From CAZTYW01 sp964617695 (GTDB taxonomy: Bacteria; Chloroflexota; Dehalococcoidia; UBA2247; RBG-13-53-26), in assembly GCA_964617695.1 (NCBI GenBank), contig CAZTYW010000003.1, forward strand, positions 1 to 64,000: DNA of 64,000 nucleotides, in the 5' to 3' direction. The notes below the pieces were generated by a model. That model did not search any database. It was not told where the DNA came from and saw nothing but the letters and a program-made list of their open reading frames with translations. This document shows positions 34,852 through 43,890 of this stretch, piece by piece. The stretch's first letter is position 1. Each line of letters opens with the position of its first letter. Made by a program: the position numbers and the translations under genes.

Positions 34852-34925
34852 TCGGGGTGAGAGGACTCGAACCTCCGACCTCAGCGTCCCGAACGCTGCG
34901 CGCTAACCAACTGCGCTACACCCCG
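34852..34925 (-). tRNA. tRNA-Pro (CGG)
   Basis: 74 bases. Acceptor stem CGGGGTG/CACCCCG pairs fully, discriminator A, anticodon stem CAGCG/CGCTG with loop TTCGGGA giving anticodon CGG, and T-arm GGAGG-TTCGAGT-CCTCT (one G-T pair). No CCA is encoded. It reads proline codon CCG. Lies 43 bases from the start of apgM on the other strand. Confidence 0.95.
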
Positions 34926-34968
34926 CCTGAAGCATTATATGTCCTCGGTTGGTGGAAGACAACAAGTG

Positions 34969-36162
34969 ATGAAATACGCAGTACTCATAGGGGATGGAAT
35001 GGCCGATTACCCGCTCGGCGAGCTGGACGGGCGCACGCCGCTGGAGGTGGCCATCACTCCCAACATGGATGGTGTTGCCAGGCTGGGTCAGCTAGGCCTT
35101 GCCAGGATGATTCCGCCGGGCTTTGCGCCGGGTTCCGACGTAGCCATCCTCTCCATTCTTGGCTACGACCCTGCGCTGTACTACGCCGGGCGGGCGCCGA
35201 TGGAGGCAGCAAGGCTGGGTATAGAGCTGGGCGAGGGCTTGGTCGCCTTTCGGTGCAACCTGATCACCGTGGAGGGCGGTCGCATTGCCGACTACAGCGG
35301 AGGACATATCGGTGACAGCGAAGCGGCAGAGTTGGTTGGATTCCTGGACCAGCACCTTGGCGGGGAGGATGCCAGGTTCTACGCAGGGGTAAGCTATCGC
35401 CATATTTGTGTTATGAAAGGGTCCAATCTCACTCGGGTCAGCTGTGTGCCGCCCCATGACGTCATCGGGCAGCCAGTGAGGGCAAACCTGCCCCGCGGCG
35501 AAGGCGCTGAGCAGGTGGTTGGCCTCATGGAACGGTCCTACCGTTTGCTGTGCGACCACGATGTCAATAGATGTCGGATTGAGAGGGGAGAGAGACCGGC
35601 CAACATGATCTGGCTCTGGGGCCAGGGGCAGGCTGCCAGTCTGCCTCCTTTTGAACAGCGCTTCGGAGTCGGGGGTGGGGTGATTTCCGCAGTAGACCTT
35701 GTCAAGGGAATAGCCGGGCTCAGCGGGCTGCACGCCATCGATGTGCCCGGGGGCACCGGCTACTACGACACCGATTATGAGGCCAAAGCCGAGCATGCGA
35801 TCAGGTGTCTGGAGGAAGATGACTTCGTCCTCGTTCATGTTGAGGCTCCTGATGAAGCCAGTCATAACGGCGAATTGGACCAGAAGCTCAGGGCAATCGA
35901 GAGTTTTGACAGTCTTGTAGTCGGTGCTGTCAGAAGGTGGCTCAGTCGCCAGCCGGCATACAGGCTACTGGTTCTGCCGGATCACGCTACCCCGATCCAG
36001 CTCCGTAGCCATACGAATGATCCGGTTCCCTTTGCCTGGTGCGGTGAGGGTGTTGAAGCCGATGATGCGGTTGCCTTTACTGAGCAAGGTGCCGCCGAAA
36101 GCGAGTTGCAGTTCAATGACGGCTACAAGCTGATGGAAGATTTCATTGGGCGGAAGCAGTGA
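34969..36162 (+). CDS. apgM: 2,3-bisphosphoglycerate-independent phosphoglycerate mutase, archaeal type
   Basis: 397 residues. Alkaline-phosphatase-fold N-terminus KYAVLIGDGMADYPLGELDGRTPLE with the metal-binding Asp-Gly-Met, PGSDVAILSILGYDP (catalytic Ser), and C-terminal VLPDHATPIQLRSHTNDPVPF with metal His/Asp ligands. It interconverts 3- and 2-phosphoglycerate. ATG 34969 matches the family N-terminus; the longer reading adds 10 residues. It is followed 11 bases later by lysC. Confidence 0.94.
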   Translation: MKYAVLIGDGMADYPLGELDGRTPLEVAITPNMDGVARLGQLGLARMIPPGFAPGSDVAILSILGYDPALYYAGRAPMEAARLGIELGEGLVAFRCNLITVEGGRIADYSGGHIGDSEAAELVGFLDQHLGGEDARFYAGVSYRHICVMKGSNLTRVSCVPPHDVIGQPVRANLPRGEGAEQVVGLMERSYRLLCDHDVNRCRIERGERPANMIWLWGQGQAASLPPFEQRFGVGGGVISAVDLVKGIAGLSGLHAIDVPGGTGYYDTDYEAKAEHAIRCLEEDDFVLVHVEAPDEASHNGELDQKLRAIESFDSLVVGAVRRWLSRQPAYRLLVLPDHATPIQLRSHTNDPVPFAWCGEGVEADDAVAFTEQGAAESELQFNDGYKLMEDFIGRKQ

Positions 36163-36173
36163 GGCGAGACGAA

Positions 36174-37397
36174 ATGGGCCTTATCGTGCAGAAGTATGGT
36201 GGTAGTTCAGCAGCCGATGTCGACAAGATCAAAGGCATTGCGCGCCGCGTAATCGCGTCCACGGAAAAGGGGGACCAGGTGGTGGTGGTGATCTCGGCTA
36301 TGGGGGACACCACTGATGAGTTGCTCAGCCTGGCGCGGCAGGTCACCAGTCAGCCTGATGAGAGGGAGATTGACGTTCTCCTCTCCACCGGCGAGGTCGT
36401 GTCTAGCGCGTTGCTGGCCATCGCTCTGAAGTCTATGGGGCACAAGGCGGTTAGCCTCAATGGCGGGCAGGCTGGGATTCAGACGGATGCCTCCTTCAGT
36501 CGGGCTCGCATACGCGCTGTTGTTCCTGAGCGCATCCTGAAGGAACTGGAGAAGGGCAACATTGTCGTCGTGGCCGGGTTTCAGGGAGTGACGGAGGAGA
36601 TGGATGTGGTTACCCTGGGCCGCGGCGGGTCCGATACTACGGCTGTAGCGCTTGCAGTGAGTCTGGAAGCGGAGGCTTGCCACATTTTCACGGACGTCGA
36701 AGGCGTGTTTACGGCTGACCCTCGTATTGTTCCGGAGGCACGCAAGCTCAGCGAGATTGACTACGATGAGATGCTGGAGATGGCCACCTACGGAGCCAAG
36801 GTAATGCATCCCCGTGCGGTGGAGATAGGAAAGCTGCACAACATGCCAATAGTGGTGGCCTCCAGCTTCTCCGACAATCCGGGTACGATCATTCATGGAG
36901 GAGTAGGCATGGAGCTGCGAAACAAAGTTAGAGGCGTCACTCATGACCTGAATGTAGCTAAGGTCACCGTCCTCGGTGTCCCTGATAAGCCTGGTATAGC
37001 ATCCGCCATTTTTGGCCCTTTGGCCGACGCGGGCGTAAGCGTAGACACTATCGTCCAGAATACCAGTGTCGACGGTATCACTGACCTCACTTTCACCGTG
37101 ACGCGGGACGACATTGACAAGGCTGGACTCATTGTCGAGCCAATCGCGAAGTCAATTGGAGCCAGGGGATGCGTCAGTTCTTCAGGGTTGGGCAAGGTCA
37201 GTATCGTCGGCACGGGCATGCAGAATACGCCTGGATACGCGGCGGCAATGTTCAGGGCTTTGCACCAAGCCGGTGTAAACATTGAGCTGATCACCACGTC
37301 AGAAATAAGGATCACCTGCATTGTCAGGGAGGACTGCGTGGCCGATGCTGTGCGCGCATTGCACAGAGCTTTTGAGCTGGAGGAAACGGGCGACTGA
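36174..37397 (+). CDS. lysC: Aspartate kinase (monofunctional, two ACT domains)
   Basis: 407 residues. VQKYGGSSAADVDKI is the ATP/aspartate site, VTLGRGGSDTTAVALA the Ser/Thr substrate loop and TDVEGVFTADPR the nucleotide-binding loop. C-terminal tandem ACT domains (about 265-400; TVLGVPDKPGIASAIFGPLADAGVSVD type) mediate lysine/threonine feedback. First step of the Lys-Thr-Met pathway. Confidence 0.95.
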   Translation: MGLIVQKYGGSSAADVDKIKGIARRVIASTEKGDQVVVVISAMGDTTDELLSLARQVTSQPDEREIDVLLSTGEVVSSALLAIALKSMGHKAVSLNGGQAGIQTDASFSRARIRAVVPERILKELEKGNIVVVAGFQGVTEEMDVVTLGRGGSDTTAVALAVSLEAEACHIFTDVEGVFTADPRIVPEARKLSEIDYDEMLEMATYGAKVMHPRAVEIGKLHNMPIVVASSFSDNPGTIIHGGVGMELRNKVRGVTHDLNVAKVTVLGVPDKPGIASAIFGPLADAGVSVDTIVQNTSVDGITDLTFTVTRDDIDKAGLIVEPIAKSIGARGCVSSSGLGKVSIVGTGMQNTPGYAAAMFRALHQAGVNIELITTSEIRITCIVREDCVADAVRALHRAFELEETGD

Positions 37398-37407
37398 AGG
37401 GAAGAAA

Positions 37408-37468
37408 CCTGGCGAGGGCGCTGAGTCCGATCATGTTTGCTGACGTTCGGACGCCGTCACCCGCCAGG
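37408..37468 (+). promoter_or_regulatory. Multi-helix intergenic RNA element between lysC and tyrA
   Basis: Outer helix CCTGGCG (37408-37414) with CGCCAGG (37462-37468); inner helix GTCCGA (37425-37430) with TCGGAC (37447-37452), extendable by TCA/TGA; a possible middle GGC/GCC helix. Nested pairing over 61 bases in a 116-base intergenic space, 45 bases before the tyrA ATG. Not a simple terminator (no T-run). Could be a leader control element for tyrA-aroA or a processing hairpin. Confidence 0.5.
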
Positions 37469-37513
37469 GGAGCTTGATCAGGAGATGGCGTTCATAGTCT
37501 GAGTGGCTGGCCT

Positions 37514-38389
37514 ATGGTACAACGTATCACCATCATCGGGGTGGGGCTGATTGGCGGGTCAATAGGCTTGGCTCTGATGGAATCTGAGCCGAGCGGGACT
37601 GAGCTGGTAGGCTTTGTACGCAATCCCGAGCGAGGGGACAAGGTGTTGCGGAGCGGGGCCGTTCACAGGGTCGAGACGGACCTCCTTCGTGCGGTTCACC
37701 AGGCCAACGTCGTGGTCCTGGCCACACCCGTGACTGCGGTCAAAGAGATTATGGCACAAATCGGGGCCAACCTGCCTTCGGGTTGTGTGGTGACCGATAC
37801 TGCGAGCACAAAGGCAAAGGTGATGGAGTGGGCAGATACGTGCTTGCCACCGACAGTCAGTTTCATCGGTGGGCACCCTATGGCCGGCAAGGAGTTGTCC
37901 GGGATCGAAGCGGCCGAGCCCGGCCTCTTCCGTGGCTGTACTTACTGCCTTGTTCCCGGGCGAAGTGCTGCTCAGGCGTCCATTGAACTGATGGAGAATT
38001 TGGTGCGCCGGATCGGGGCCATGCCGGTGTTCATGGCTGCCTCAGAGCACGACAATCTCGTGGCGGGAATCAGTCACCTTCCTTTTATTCTATCCTCTGC
38101 TTTGGTGACCACGACCACCAGGAGTCCTCAATGGCCGAGAATGTCAGGACTGGCTGCAACGGGATACCGCGACCTGACTCGACTGGCCTCGCAACATCCC
38201 GAAATGAACCGCGACATCTGTCTCACCAATGTGGACAATATCATCGGGTGGATCGATGGTTTCACTGAGGAGTTGAATCGATTTCGACGCCTGATCACCG
38301 AGGGCAGTCCGGAAGAGATCCGGCAAGCCTTTATCGAATCGAGACAGGCACGGCAGCGCTGGCTTGAGGACCATGACAAAAGAGATTAG
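37514..38389 (+). CDS. tyrA: Prephenate dehydrogenase
   Basis: 291 residues. NAD-binding IGVGLIGGSIGLALME, then TDTASTKAKVMEWAD, the catalytic His in FIGGHPMAGKELSG, and HLPFILSSAL with the second conserved His. Converts prephenate to 4-hydroxyphenylpyruvate for tyrosine. No ACT domain, so no built-in feedback. Overlaps aroA by 17 bases. Confidence 0.93.
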   Translation: MVQRITIIGVGLIGGSIGLALMESEPSGTELVGFVRNPERGDKVLRSGAVHRVETDLLRAVHQANVVVLATPVTAVKEIMAQIGANLPSGCVVTDTASTKAKVMEWADTCLPPTVSFIGGHPMAGKELSGIEAAEPGLFRGCTYCLVPGRSAAQASIELMENLVRRIGAMPVFMAASEHDNLVAGISHLPFILSSALVTTTTRSPQWPRMSGLAATGYRDLTRLASQHPEMNRDICLTNVDNIIGWIDGFTEELNRFRRLITEGSPEEIRQAFIESRQARQRWLEDHDKRD

Positions 38390-39671
38390 CCCTTGTCCGA
38401 CTCTTAGAGGGGACGTTGTCCCTCCAGGTGACAAGTCCATATCCCACCGGGCCGTTGTCCTGAATAGCATAGCTCGGGGGACTGCGCGGCTGAGCAACTT
38501 CTCACCTGCGGTTGATTGCGGCTCCACCGTGGCCTGCATGCAAGCCCTGGGGGTGCAAATCAGGCAGGTGTCGTCGGAGCCCCCGACGATTGAAGTTGAG
38601 GGTGTCGGAAATGACGGCTTACGGGAAGCCGATGACGTGCTCGATGCCGGGAACAGTGCAACCACAATGCGTCTGTTGAGTGGCTTGCTGGCTGCCCAGC
38701 CATTCTTCTCCGTTGTTAGTGGCGATGATTCGCTCCGTTCCCGTCCCATGGATCGGGTAATTGAGCCGCTGCGGCGAATGGGAGCCAATATCTGGGGAAG
38801 GGGGCGTGACAGCCTGGCGCCACTGGCCATCAGGGGCGGGCGGCTTCATGGCACAGGTCACGCGCTTCCCGTTGCCAGTGCACAGGTCAAGTCAGCAGTG
38901 CTGATTGCAGCGCTTTTTGCCGAGGGTGAGACAACCGTGGAGGAGCCCTCGAAGTCTCGTGACCACACAGAGCGTATGCTTCAAGCTATGGGAGCGTCAC
39001 TGAGGGTGGAAGGCTGTCGCGTCTCCATTGTGCCTATGCGGGCCCCTCTGAACTCCGTCGGTTGCCATATCCCAGGCGACATGAGCTCTGCCGCTTACTG
39101 GCTGGTCGCCGGTGCCATACACCCCGATGCGAGTATCAGGATCAAGGACACCGGCGTCAATCCCACCAGGGCTGGCATCGTCGAGGTTTTGCTAAAAATG
39201 GGCGCAAAGCTTAGAATAGAGAACCGATACGGGGCGGGGCACGAGCCGCTGTCGGACCTCCTGATCGAGTCAAGCCAGTTGACCGGGGTCGAAATAGGGG
39301 GCGAGCTCATTCCTCGACTGATTGACGAGATCCCAGTGATTGCTGTGGCGGCTTGCATTGCCACTGGCGTGACCGTTATCAAGGACGCGGGGGAACTGAG
39401 AGTAAAGGAAAGTGACCGGATCAGCAGCCTGGTGGGTGAACTTGCCAGGTTCGGGGCAAGAATTGAAGAGAGGCCTGACGGAATGATCATTCACGGAGGG
39501 GCGAAGCTGCGTGGGACGAGATGCTCAAGCCACCACGACCATCGTTTGGCCATGGCTCTGGCGGTGGCAGCCCTGGTTGCTGAGGGTGAGACGCAAATCG
39601 AAGGTGCTGACGTGGTGGGAGTCTCCTACCCCAGCTTCTGGGCGGACCTGAAGGCTGTGACGGCGAATTAG
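38373..39671 (+). CDS. aroA: 3-phosphoshikimate 1-carboxyvinyltransferase (EPSP synthase)
   Basis: 432 residues. Substrate-binding PPGDKSISHRAVVLNSIA, LDAGNSATTMRLLSGLLA, and DHRLAMALAVAAL near the C-terminus. The NAGNSGT loop reads DAGNSATTMR: the residue aligned with class I Gly96 is Ala, as in class II glyphosate-tolerant enzymes. Start ATG 38373 inside tyrA. Confidence 0.94.
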   Translation: MTKEISPCPTLRGDVVPPGDKSISHRAVVLNSIARGTARLSNFSPAVDCGSTVACMQALGVQIRQVSSEPPTIEVEGVGNDGLREADDVLDAGNSATTMRLLSGLLAAQPFFSVVSGDDSLRSRPMDRVIEPLRRMGANIWGRGRDSLAPLAIRGGRLHGTGHALPVASAQVKSAVLIAALFAEGETTVEEPSKSRDHTERMLQAMGASLRVEGCRVSIVPMRAPLNSVGCHIPGDMSSAAYWLVAGAIHPDASIRIKDTGVNPTRAGIVEVLLKMGAKLRIENRYGAGHEPLSDLLIESSQLTGVEIGGELIPRLIDEIPVIAVAACIATGVTVIKDAGELRVKESDRISSLVGELARFGARIEERPDGMIIHGGAKLRGTRCSSHHDHRLAMALAVAALVAEGETQIEGADVVGVSYPSFWADLKAVTAN

Positions 39672-39691
39672 GCAGACTTACGGAGGCCGAA

Positions 39692-39979
39692 ATGTTTACG
39701 GAGTTGATACACCTTGGTTTTAGTAACATGGCTGCAATCAACAAAGCCGTGGCTGTGATTTCTCCCAACTCGGCGCCGGCCAAGCGCCTTATTCAAGAGG
39801 GGAGAAACAGAGGCCTGGTTGTCGACGTAACTAACGGCCGACGGACCAAAGCCATCCTTATTATGGAGAGCGGGCATATCATTCTTGCCGCCATAACGCC
39901 CGAAACGATTGCCAGCAGGGTGGCAGCCACCCGCAGGTCTGACCCGAAGGAGCAGGGTGCGGAGAGGGAGCAGGAGTAA
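39692..39979 (+). CDS. remA: RemA/DUF370 family regulator
   Basis: 95 residues. FTELIHLGFSNMAAINKAVAVISPNSAPAKRL and GRRTKAILIMESGHIILAAITPETIASR match the full DUF370 domain. In Bacillus subtilis RemA is a DNA-binding activator of matrix genes forming ring-shaped oligomers. The remA-gmk order is conserved across Firmicutes and Chloroflexota. The acidic tail overlaps the gmk start. Confidence 0.92.
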   Translation: MFTELIHLGFSNMAAINKAVAVISPNSAPAKRLIQEGRNRGLVVDVTNGRRTKAILIMESGHIILAAITPETIASRVAATRRSDPKEQGAEREQE

Positions 39980-40574
39980 GCCAACGGGCTTGTTGTTTGT
40001 TCTCTCCGGCTCCTCTGGTGCGGGGAAAGACGCTGTGCTGGCTCGGATGAAGGAATTGGGTCTCTCCTTCCATCAGGTGGTCACAATGACCACCAGACCC
40101 CGCCGAGAAGCTGAGAGTGACGGCGTAGACTATTACTTCACCACGGAATCGGAGTTCCACGACATGGCGCGGCGGGGACAGCTACTGGAATGGGCCAATG
40201 TCTATGGCAACTGGTATGGGGTGCCCAGGCGGCATGTGCAGCAGGCATTGGAGGAAGGCAAGGACGCCGTGGTGAGGGTGGATGTGCAGGGTGCAGCTAC
40301 CATCAAGAGCCTCGTGCCCGGAGCGGTGCTCATATTCCTGGCGTCTGAGTCTGTAGACGATTACGAACAGCGGCTGAAGAAACGCAACACCGAGTCTGAT
40401 GCTGATGTCAAGCGGCGGATCGACAGCGTGGAGGAGGAGCTGAAGAGTCTGCCTCTCTTTGACTACGTGGTCGTCAACCGGCAGGGCGAGCTGGATGCGG
40501 CAGTGTCCGAGATTGCAGCCATTATGACCGCTGAGAGGTGCAGAGTGAGCCCGCGGTTGGTCGAGGTGCGTTGA
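39957..40574 (+). CDS. gmk: Guanylate kinase
   Basis: 205 residues from GTG 39957 (AAGGAG 5 bases upstream), overlapping remA by 23 bases; an in-frame TTG further down is less likely. P-loop LSGSSGAGKDAVL, GMP-binding TTRPRREAESDGVDYYF, and VDVQGAATIK. Phosphorylates GMP to GDP. Confidence 0.94.
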   Translation: MRRGSRSKPTGLLFVLSGSSGAGKDAVLARMKELGLSFHQVVTMTTRPRREAESDGVDYYFTTESEFHDMARRGQLLEWANVYGNWYGVPRRHVQQALEEGKDAVVRVDVQGAATIKSLVPGAVLIFLASESVDDYEQRLKKRNTESDADVKRRIDSVEEELKSLPLFDYVVVNRQGELDAAVSEIAAIMTAERCRVSPRLVEVR

Positions 40575-40586
40575 GCGAGGACGGTT

Positions 40587-41387
40587 CTAGGGATTCGGCG
40601 GTCTGTCAGGCCCGGTCAGTTTCTGTTTGGCCTCATCCCACAGTTTGTCTTGCTGCTCCAGCGTGAGGCTGCTCAGACTCAAGCCCTGTCTCTCGCAGGA
40701 CTCTTCCATATGGCGAAACCTCCGGTAGAACCTCTCGTTGGCTGAGCGAAGGGCATCTTCCAGGTCAACATTCAGCCACCTGGCCATGTTCGCCAGAGTG
40801 AATAACAGGTCCCCAAACTCACTTGCCCTTTCCTGGTGGTCAGTGGTCTGGGACAGCTCCTTGACTTCCTCCGCCAGCTTGTCGGTCACGTCATCGAATT
40901 CTCTCCAGTCGAAGCCCACCAGAGCGGCGCGCTGTTGAATCGCCTGGCTGTAGGCCAGGGCAGGCATTGCTCTGGGCAGACCGGAGAGAACCGACGCTCC
41001 CTGCCGTTCCTCCTGTTTCAGGGCTTCCCAGTTGTGGCGTACTTCCTGAGCGTCTTTCGCCTTCGCTCCGCCGAAGACGTGGGGGTGGCGGTGGATGAGC
41101 TTGGTGTTGATTCTCCTGAGCACATCCCCGATGCCAAAGTCACCTACCTCGGCGGCAATCTGGGCGTGCAGCACTATCTGCATAAGGAGGTCACCCAACT
41201 CCTCGCTGAGCTTCTCACTATCTCCCTGGTCTACAGCCTCAAGGACTTCATAACACTCCTGGAGAAGATGGGGCTTCAGCGAGCGGTGGGTCTGCTGTCT
41301 GTCCCAGGGGCAACCGTCGGGCCCGCGCAGTCTAGCTATGATGTCGGTCAAGGCAGCAAATCTGTCCAGTCTCCTCTTATAGGCCAC
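40587..41387 (-). CDS. mazG: Nucleoside triphosphate pyrophosphohydrolase MazG
   Basis: 266 residues from GTG 41387, overlapping the gyrA stop by 11 bases. Two MazG domains: the first has GPDGCPWDRQQTHRSLKPHLL then EELGDLLMQIVLH with metal-binding Glu/Asp, the second EVKELSQ...EFGDLLFTLAN. Hydrolyses dNTPs/NTPs to monophosphates and PPi (house-cleaning). Transcribed with gyrA. Confidence 0.93.
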   Translation of the reverse strand: MAYKRRLDRFAALTDIIARLRGPDGCPWDRQQTHRSLKPHLLQECYEVLEAVDQGDSEKLSEELGDLLMQIVLHAQIAAEVGDFGIGDVLRRINTKLIHRHPHVFGGAKAKDAQEVRHNWEALKQEERQGASVLSGLPRAMPALAYSQAIQQRAALVGFDWREFDDVTDKLAEEVKELSQTTDHQERASEFGDLLFTLANMARWLNVDLEDALRSANERFYRRFRHMEESCERQGLSLSSLTLEQQDKLWDEAKQKLTGPDRPPNP

Positions 41388-43839
41388 GAATCTGCCTTGG
41401 GACTTTGTCCAGGGCCTGCTCTTCTTCCAGCGGGAAGGCAATGGAGACAACTTCGTTCCCCTTGTCCACCTTCATCAGGCTGACTCCGCGGGTGCTTCTG
41501 CCGTGAACGGGGATGCTCTCCTTGGGCACGCGAATAATGACGCCTTTCCCCGATATCAGCATCAGCTCGCCCGAGGGTGAAGTGAGCTTGGCAGCGACAA
41601 CCTTGCCTACCTTCTCGCTGATCCGGTGAGCCAGCACTCCCATGCCGCCCCGGCGTTGCGTGGGGTAGGCAGCTATGCGGCTGAGCTTGCCGTAGCCATT
41701 GCTCGTGACTGTCAACAGATGGGCGGCGGGGTGAACGACCTGCATGCTGACCACCTTGTCCCCCGGCATAAGTCGTATGCCGCGCACACCTCGACCGCTT
41801 CGTGATATGGCCCTGCAGTCACTCACAAAGAATCTGATCGACTTGCCCTTCTGCGTTACGATTATGATCTGGTCCTCGTCTCTGGCCACTGCGGCGGACA
41901 CCAGGTCGTCGCCGGGGACCAGGGACACGGCAATAAGGCCGCGTCCTCTCAACGAATCGAATTCCTCGATGGGTGTCCTCTTGACTATGCCCTTGGTGGT
42001 CGCCAGTACCAGGAAGTTGCCCGGTTGGAATCTGGCTATCACGCCTGTGCTGATTCTTTCCTTAGGGTCTAGAGACAGCAGGTTGATGATGGGTCTTCCT
42101 TTCGCCGTTCGCGACGTGTCCTGGGGGACTCGGTGGCACTTGAGCGGATACACTCGTCCCTTGCTGCTGAAGAAGAGGATCGTGTCATGAGTGTCTGCCA
42201 CAAGCAGAAGTGAAGCACTGTCAACATGTTTTGTCACCATGCCCCGGACACCTTTTCCGCCTCGGTGCTGCAGCTTAAACGTATCGCTGGGGACGCGCTT
42301 CACGTATCCTCTGGCGCTCAGGGTGATTACTACCTCCTGGTGAGGGATCAAGTCTACCTCGCTGAACTCCACTGCCTCGTCTATGCTCAGTTCAGTCCTT
42401 CTGGCGTCCCCGTACTTGGAGTTGGCCTCCTTCGCCTCTTCCTTGATGAGGAACAGTATCTTCTGGGGGTTTGCCAGCAGGTCTTCCAGATAGGCGATAG
42501 TCTTGAGTACCTCGGTGTATTCATCCAGGATCTTCTGCCGCTCAAGCGCTGCCAGGCGGCGCAACTGCAGATCGAGGATGGCCTGAGCCTGGATCTGAGA
42601 CAAACCGAGTTCGGGCATCAACTCGTTTCTGGCTGCCTCGGGAGTGCGTGCCTTGCGAATGATGGTTATCACCTGGTCCAGGTGGTCAAGGGCTGTTTTT
42701 AAGCCTTCCAGGATGTGCGCTCGCTCTTTGGCCTGGCCAAGTTCGAACTTTGAGCGGCGGACTATCACAGCGTGGCGGAAATCAATGAAGTGCTGCAGGG
42801 CTTCCTTGAGGCTGATGACCCTGGGCTGCCCGTCTACAAGGGCAAGCATGTTCATCGGGAAGCTGGACTGCAGCGCCGTGTGCTTGTACAGGTTATTCAG
42901 CACCTGCAGTGGCCGTGCTTCTTTCCTCAGCTCTATTACGATGCGCGTACCGTGTCTGTCCGATTCGTCTCGTAGCTCGCTGATGCCCTCAATCCTTTTG
43001 TCCTTCACCAGGTTGGCGATCTTCTCTACCAGTTCGGCCTTGTTTGTCTGGTAGGGGAGTTCGGTTATCAGTATCTGGGATCGCCCTTTGGATAGCTCTT
43101 CAATGTCGGCTTTGGCTCGGATTACAGCTCTACCGTGGCCGGTGGTATACGCCTTCTGTACCTCGCCAAGCCCGAGGATGATGCCGCCAGTGGGGAAATC
43201 CGGTGCCGGGACCAATCCGATCAACTCGTCGATGGTGCCGTCGGGATTGTCGATGAGGAAGGCAATGGCGGCACAGACTTCTGAGAGGTTGTGGGGAGGG
43301 ATGCTGGTCGCCATGCCTACGGCGATACCGGCGCTGCCATTGATTAGAAGATTGGGGAGACGGCTGGGGAGTATGACTGGCTCTTTCAGGCTATCATCGA
43401 AGTTGGGGGCGAAGTCTACAGTGTCCTTGTCGATGTCGAGCAACATCTCTTGCGCAATTGCAGCCAGGCGCGCCTCTGTGTAGCGCATGGCCGCAGGTGG
43501 GTCATTGTCCAGGCTGCCGAAGTTACCCTGACCTTCTACCAGGACGTACCTCATTGAGAAGTCCTGTGCCATGCGCACCAGGGCTTCGTAGACGGGCGCA
43601 TCGCCATGAGGATGGTATTTCCCCAGTACCTCCCCTACGATGCGGGCGCTCTTCTTGTAAGGGGTGTTGTGGCGCAGTCCCAGCTCGTTCATGGCGTACA
43701 GTATCCGCCGGTGTACGGGCTTCAGACCGTCACGAACGTCCGGCAGAGCGCGGGCGACTATGACGCTCATGGCGTAATCGAGGTATGAGACTTTGACCTC
43801 GTCCTCGATCTTGATCGGTTTGACCGTGCCTATTTCCAT
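41377..43839 (-). CDS. gyrA: DNA gyrase subunit A
   Basis: 820 residues. ALPDVRDGLKPVHRRILYAM and catalytic Tyr in AAMRYTEARL (Tyr120). C-terminal beta-pinwheel carries GyrA-box motifs (LQHRGGKGVRG in the first blade and a later QRRGGMG), supporting gyrase rather than topoisomerase IV. The quinolone-contact region reads HPHGDAPVYEAL: Ala at E. coli position 83, as in naturally less susceptible mycobacteria, and Glu at 87. ATG 43839 is used; a TTG two codons earlier is open. gyrB is not in the window. Confidence 0.94.
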   Translation of the reverse strand: MEIGTVKPIKIEDEVKVSYLDYAMSVIVARALPDVRDGLKPVHRRILYAMNELGLRHNTPYKKSARIVGEVLGKYHPHGDAPVYEALVRMAQDFSMRYVLVEGQGNFGSLDNDPPAAMRYTEARLAAIAQEMLLDIDKDTVDFAPNFDDSLKEPVILPSRLPNLLINGSAGIAVGMATSIPPHNLSEVCAAIAFLIDNPDGTIDELIGLVPAPDFPTGGIILGLGEVQKAYTTGHGRAVIRAKADIEELSKGRSQILITELPYQTNKAELVEKIANLVKDKRIEGISELRDESDRHGTRIVIELRKEARPLQVLNNLYKHTALQSSFPMNMLALVDGQPRVISLKEALQHFIDFRHAVIVRRSKFELGQAKERAHILEGLKTALDHLDQVITIIRKARTPEAARNELMPELGLSQIQAQAILDLQLRRLAALERQKILDEYTEVLKTIAYLEDLLANPQKILFLIKEEAKEANSKYGDARRTELSIDEAVEFSEVDLIPHQEVVITLSARGYVKRVPSDTFKLQHRGGKGVRGMVTKHVDSASLLLVADTHDTILFFSSKGRVYPLKCHRVPQDTSRTAKGRPIINLLSLDPKERISTGVIARFQPGNFLVLATTKGIVKRTPIEEFDSLRGRGLIAVSLVPGDDLVSAAVARDEDQIIIVTQKGKSIRFFVSDCRAISRSGRGVRGIRLMPGDKVVSMQVVHPAAHLLTVTSNGYGKLSRIAAYPTQRRGGMGVLAHRISEKVGKVVAAKLTSPSGELMLISGKGVIIRVPKESIPVHGRSTRGVSLMKVDKGNEVVSIAFPLEEEQALDKVPRQIRGL

Positions 43840-43890
43840 TGTCAATTAGCTCAGTTGACCTGCTATCCTGCTAGTGCCGGCGGACGCTTA

